Positions 6,209 through 7,587 of a stretch of DNA of 7,587 nucleotides are shown piece after piece. A program made the position numbers and the translations under genes. The stretch comes from Actinomycetes bacterium. GTDB lineage: Bacteria; Actinomycetota; Acidimicrobiia; Spongiisociales; UBA5794. Numbering within the stretch: the stretch's first letter is position 1; the number at the start of each line of letters is the position of its first letter. The stretch spans positions 1 to 7,587 of the forward strand of contig JAJRYI010000420.1 of NCBI GenBank assembly GCA_024275815.1, read 5' to 3'. Below the pieces are notes generated by a model that made no database searches, was not told the origin of the DNA, and was given only the letters and a program-made list of their open reading frames with translations.

Positions 6209-6583
6209 ATGAAACGAGGTGGCATCCTACACCCGCAGCTCCTCGAGATCGTAGCAGCAGCAGGACATGGCGATCAGATCGTTCTCGCCGACGCGGGCCT
6301 CAGGATCCCGTCTGGTGCTCGCTGCGTCGACCTCGCGTTGACCTGCGGTATCCCGGGCATCGTCGATGTCGTCAAGGCTGTTGAGAGCGAGTTGGTGATC
6401 GAATCAGCCACTGTCGCGACCGAGTTCAAGGAGTGGAACCCGGTCGTCTACGGCCAGACCCTGGCGGCGTTGTCGGTAGAACCCGATGTGCGGCCCCATC
6501 GAGAGTTGATGGACGACATGGCCCAGAGCGCTTATGCGTTCGTCAAGACGGGGGAGTGCTCTGCATACGCTTCTGTGGTGTAG
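6209..6583 (+). CDS. rbsD: RbsD/FucU-family sugar mutarotase, cut short by an in-frame TAG
   Basis: ATG 6209 with GGTGAGGAG 7 bp upstream gives 124 residues. The family's general base pair is present at the family positions: His20 and Asp28 in GHGDQIVLADAGLRIP, then His97 in RPHREL and the C-terminal TGECSAY with Tyr120. The usual Asn122 is Ser. Members interconvert pyranose/furanose or anomeric forms of ribose and fucose; family length is about 130-150. The TAG at 6581-6583 stops the protein inside the final conserved strand, where relatives read Y-A-N-V-L-L-x-C-G-V. The same frame continues beyond the stop with V-C-G-V-S-Y and stays open to TGA 6653-6655. A one-base TTG-to-TAG change would explain this. 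It could be a recent nonsense mutation, a sequencing error or read-through. The in-frame ATG 6158 lies within the operator zone and is not needed. In this locus the enzyme may supply the anomer used by MtnK (inference). Confidence 0.78.
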   Translation: MKRGGILHPQLLEIVAAAGHGDQIVLADAGLRIPSGARCVDLALTCGIPGIVDVVKAVESELVIESATVATEFKEWNPVVYGQTLAALSVEPDVRPHRELMDDMAQSAYAFVKTGECSAYASVV

Positions 6584-6655
6584 GTGTGCGGGGTCAGCTA
6601 CCTCGAGGACGCTATCGAGCTCTACAAGGAGCTTCACGGTATGGCCCCGGCCTGA
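6584..6655 (+). other. In-frame continuation of rbsD beyond the amber codon
   Basis: Twenty-three codons follow the TAG before the next stop. The first six, V-C-G-V-S-Y, fit the C-terminal strand of RbsD proteins, and position 131 matches the family's usual end. The remaining residues, LEDAIELYKELHGMAPA, look like an added amphipathic helix. Twenty of 23 codons end in G or C, the coding bias seen elsewhere in the window, so this stretch seems to have been translated until recently or still to be. Confidence 0.55.
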
Positions 6656-6663
6656 CACGTCGG

Positions 6664-6681
6664 AGATGGCTCGTCCCATCT
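6664..6681. terminator. Short hairpin between rbsD and mscL, possible terminator
   Basis: AGATGG (6664-6669) and CCATCT (6676-6681) form a perfect 6-bp stem with a 6-base loop. It lies 8 bases after the extended rbsD end and 18 bases beyond the convergent mscL stop. There is no clear T-tract on either strand, so function as an intrinsic terminator is uncertain. Confidence 0.3.
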
Positions 6682-6699
6682 TGCCTGGATCATGTGTCC

Positions 6700-7083
6700 T
6701 CAGTCAGTAGAACGGTTCAACGCGTCACGGATCTCGGTGAGGAGGTCGATCTCACTGGGTGAGGGGTCGTCTTGCTCGTCTTCATCGTCCTGTCGTGCTT
6801 CGAAGGTGTTGTACGGCTTGACGATGAAGAAGAACACAGCAAGGGCCGTCAACACGAAGATGACCACATTGGTCACGAAGGAGCCCCAAGCGATGATGGA
6901 CCCGTTGATCTCCCACGTCATCGATGTGAAGTCGGGTTGACCGAACGGGATCGCGATGATCGGCATGATGAGGTCCGCGACGAACGAGCTGACCAAAGCA
7001 GCGAATGCCAGGCCCATGATGAAACCCACGGCGAGTGTGATGAGGTTGCCCTTCACCACGAAGTCCTTGAACTCCTGAATCAT
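6700..7083 (-). CDS. mscL: Large-conductance mechanosensitive channel
   Basis: The 127-residue protein is a full MscL (family about 125-150). The channel opens under membrane tension to release solutes during osmotic downshock, and forms a homopentamer in the inner membrane. Visible: the amphipathic N-terminal helix MIQEFKDFVVKGN (1-13), the pore-lining TM1 with LAVGFIMGLAFAALVSSFVADLIMP split at 17-41, a short periplasmic loop, TM2 around GSFVTNVVIFVLTALAVFFF (67-86), an acidic linker (98-106), and the conserved cytoplasmic helix LLTEIRDAL (114-122). The start is the ATG complementary to 7081-7083, preceded on the minus strand by AGGGGAG; the frame stays open further upstream but that sequence is not MscL-like. 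It is transcribed towards rbsD and appears unrelated to the sugar locus. Confidence 0.95.
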   Translation of the reverse strand: MIQEFKDFVVKGNLITLAVGFIMGLAFAALVSSFVADLIMPIIAIPFGQPDFTSMTWEINGSIIAWGSFVTNVVIFVLTALAVFFFIVKPYNTFEARQDDEDEQDDPSPSEIDLLTEIRDALNRSTD

Positions 7084-7111
7084 GCACCGGCTCCCCTCTA
7101 GACGGACGGCG

Positions 7112-7142
7112 ATACTACCGATAGAGAGGCATCCCCGTCGAA
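7112..7142 (-). promoter_or_regulatory. Weak candidate promoter for mscL
   Basis: On the minus strand TTCGAC (complement of 7137-7142) and TAGTAT (complement of 7112-7117) are 19 bp apart, upstream of the mscL ribosome site. Spacing is longer than ideal, so this is a guess. The 139-bp gap between mscL and the rightward gene must carry promoters for both. Confidence 0.25.
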
Positions 7143-7162
7143 TTGGGATACGGTGATCGGTG

Positions 7163-7212
7163 GCCAAAGGAGCGTCGCTGGCATGCGACGATCTGTGAGA
7201 TCGCCAAAGGAG
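7163..7212 (+). repeat. Ten-base direct repeat GCCAAAGGAG, 40 bp apart
   Basis: GCCAAAGGAG occurs at 7163-7172 and 7203-7212. The second copy is the Shine-Dalgarno of the following gene. The first stands at a ribosome-site distance before an ATG at 7182 in another frame. It may be chance or a small local duplication. Confidence 0.4.
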
Positions 7213-7222
7213 GGAGTAGGTC

Positions 7223-7587
7223 GTGGAATCGGGCGGCACCTCAATGAGGATCGAGCAGCCGACGGTCAACAAGGTGACCGTGTTCCTGGTAGCGAGTCTG
7301 GCGATCTTCATCACGTTGGTGCTCTGGAGCAAGATCGCGGCCGGCGTGTTCACCATCCTGCTCTTCGTCTTCGTCGCTGCAGTCATCATGTACGCCTATC
7401 GATCGATCCAGATCGTGGCGATTGCAGACGCGGACGGTATCGATGTGCGCAACCTCGTTCATCGTCGATACTTCCGCTGGCCCGAGGTCGACGTGCTGTC
7501 TGTCGGGAAGGCAGGCAAGGCGGCCGGCACCGGTATCACCGTCGAGGCGGTCGATGGGTCCATGATGCCCATCGAGGCGAGTTGGGG
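7223..7587 (+). CDS. Membrane protein with bacterial PH-like domain (3' end beyond window)
   Basis: The frame from GTG 7223 runs open to the window edge (121 full codons). AAAGGAGGG (7206-7214) precedes it at good distance, which favours this GTG over the in-frame ATG 7244. After a polar N-terminus (about 1-16) come two hydrophobic segments, around VTVFLVASLAIFITLVL (18-34) and GVFTILLFVFVAAVIMYAY (40-58). A beta-rich domain begins with ADADGIDVRNLVHRRYFRWPEV, about 68-89, the typical start of bacterial PH domains of the actinobacterial 'low molecular weight antigen 6' type, where an aromatic-Trp-x-Glu/Asp turn precedes the second half. Members are about 130-180 residues, so a short C-terminal part is missing. 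Function in this family is poorly known. The gene diverges from mscL. Confidence 0.75.
   Translation, partial: MESGGTSMRIEQPTVNKVTVFLVASLAIFITLVLWSKIAAGVFTILLFVFVAAVIMYAYRSIQIVAIADADGIDVRNLVHRRYFRWPEVDVLSVGKAGKAAGTGITVEAVDGSMMPIEASW

Noticed and set aside
7084..7389. N-terminal extension of mscL on the minus strand
   Set aside because: MscL begins at MIQEFKDF with a ribosome site directly upstream; the extension overlaps the divergent PH-domain gene and does not resemble MscL.
7182..7587. Open frame from ATG 7182, which has its own AAAGGAG upstream
   Set aside because: The translation is Arg/His/Gly-rich and out of frame with the PH-domain gene, whose hydrophobic helices and domain start are clear; this is a shadow.

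Overview
This is a 7.6 kb piece of GC-rich bacterial chromosome. The strong G/C third-position bias, a regulator promoter that looks leaderless and an actinobacterial-style PH-domain membrane protein suggest Actinomycetota (possibly an Acidimicrobiia-like lineage), but the sequence alone does not fix the phylum. No rRNA, tRNA, CRISPR array or insertion sequence is visible.

Positions 1-6583 look like one catabolic locus for a phosphorylated 5-deoxy- or 5-alkylthio-pentose. It holds the 3' part of a class II aldolase fused to a short-chain dehydrogenase (1-1583), then, behind its own promoter, a tight operon: an LsrF-like thiolase (1736-2530), a small muconolactone-isomerase-family protein (2534-2830), methylthioribose kinase mtnK (2836-4083) and methylthioribose-1-phosphate isomerase mtnA (4083-5147). 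Facing them is a SorC/LsrR-type repressor (5189-6127, minus strand). Diverging from the repressor is an RbsD/FucU-type sugar mutarotase (6209-6583) whose reading frame is cut by an in-frame TAG shortly before the family's usual C-terminus.

The chemistry links the genes. MtnK and MtnA can turn 5-deoxyribose or 5-methylthioribose into the ribulose-1-phosphate form. The aldolase half of the fusion could split that into DHAP and a short aldehyde (the known DHAP-shunt logic). Oxidising 5-deoxyribulose-1-phosphate at C4 would instead give exactly the known LsrF substrate, 3-hydroxy-5-phosphonooxypentane-2,4-dione, which LsrF cleaves with CoA to DHAP and acetyl-CoA. An Lsr-like second half joined to an Mtn-like first half is the most unusual feature of the window. 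A shared 14-bp palindrome, TGCACA-N2-TGTGCA, lies just downstream of the likely promoters of both the lsrF operon and rbsD and overlaps the repressor's own promoter, suggesting that all are controlled by the SorC protein.

Positions 6656-7587 are ordinary, unrelated chromosome: a minus-strand mscL (6700-7083) and the start of a divergent two-helix membrane protein with a bacterial PH-like domain that runs off the right edge.
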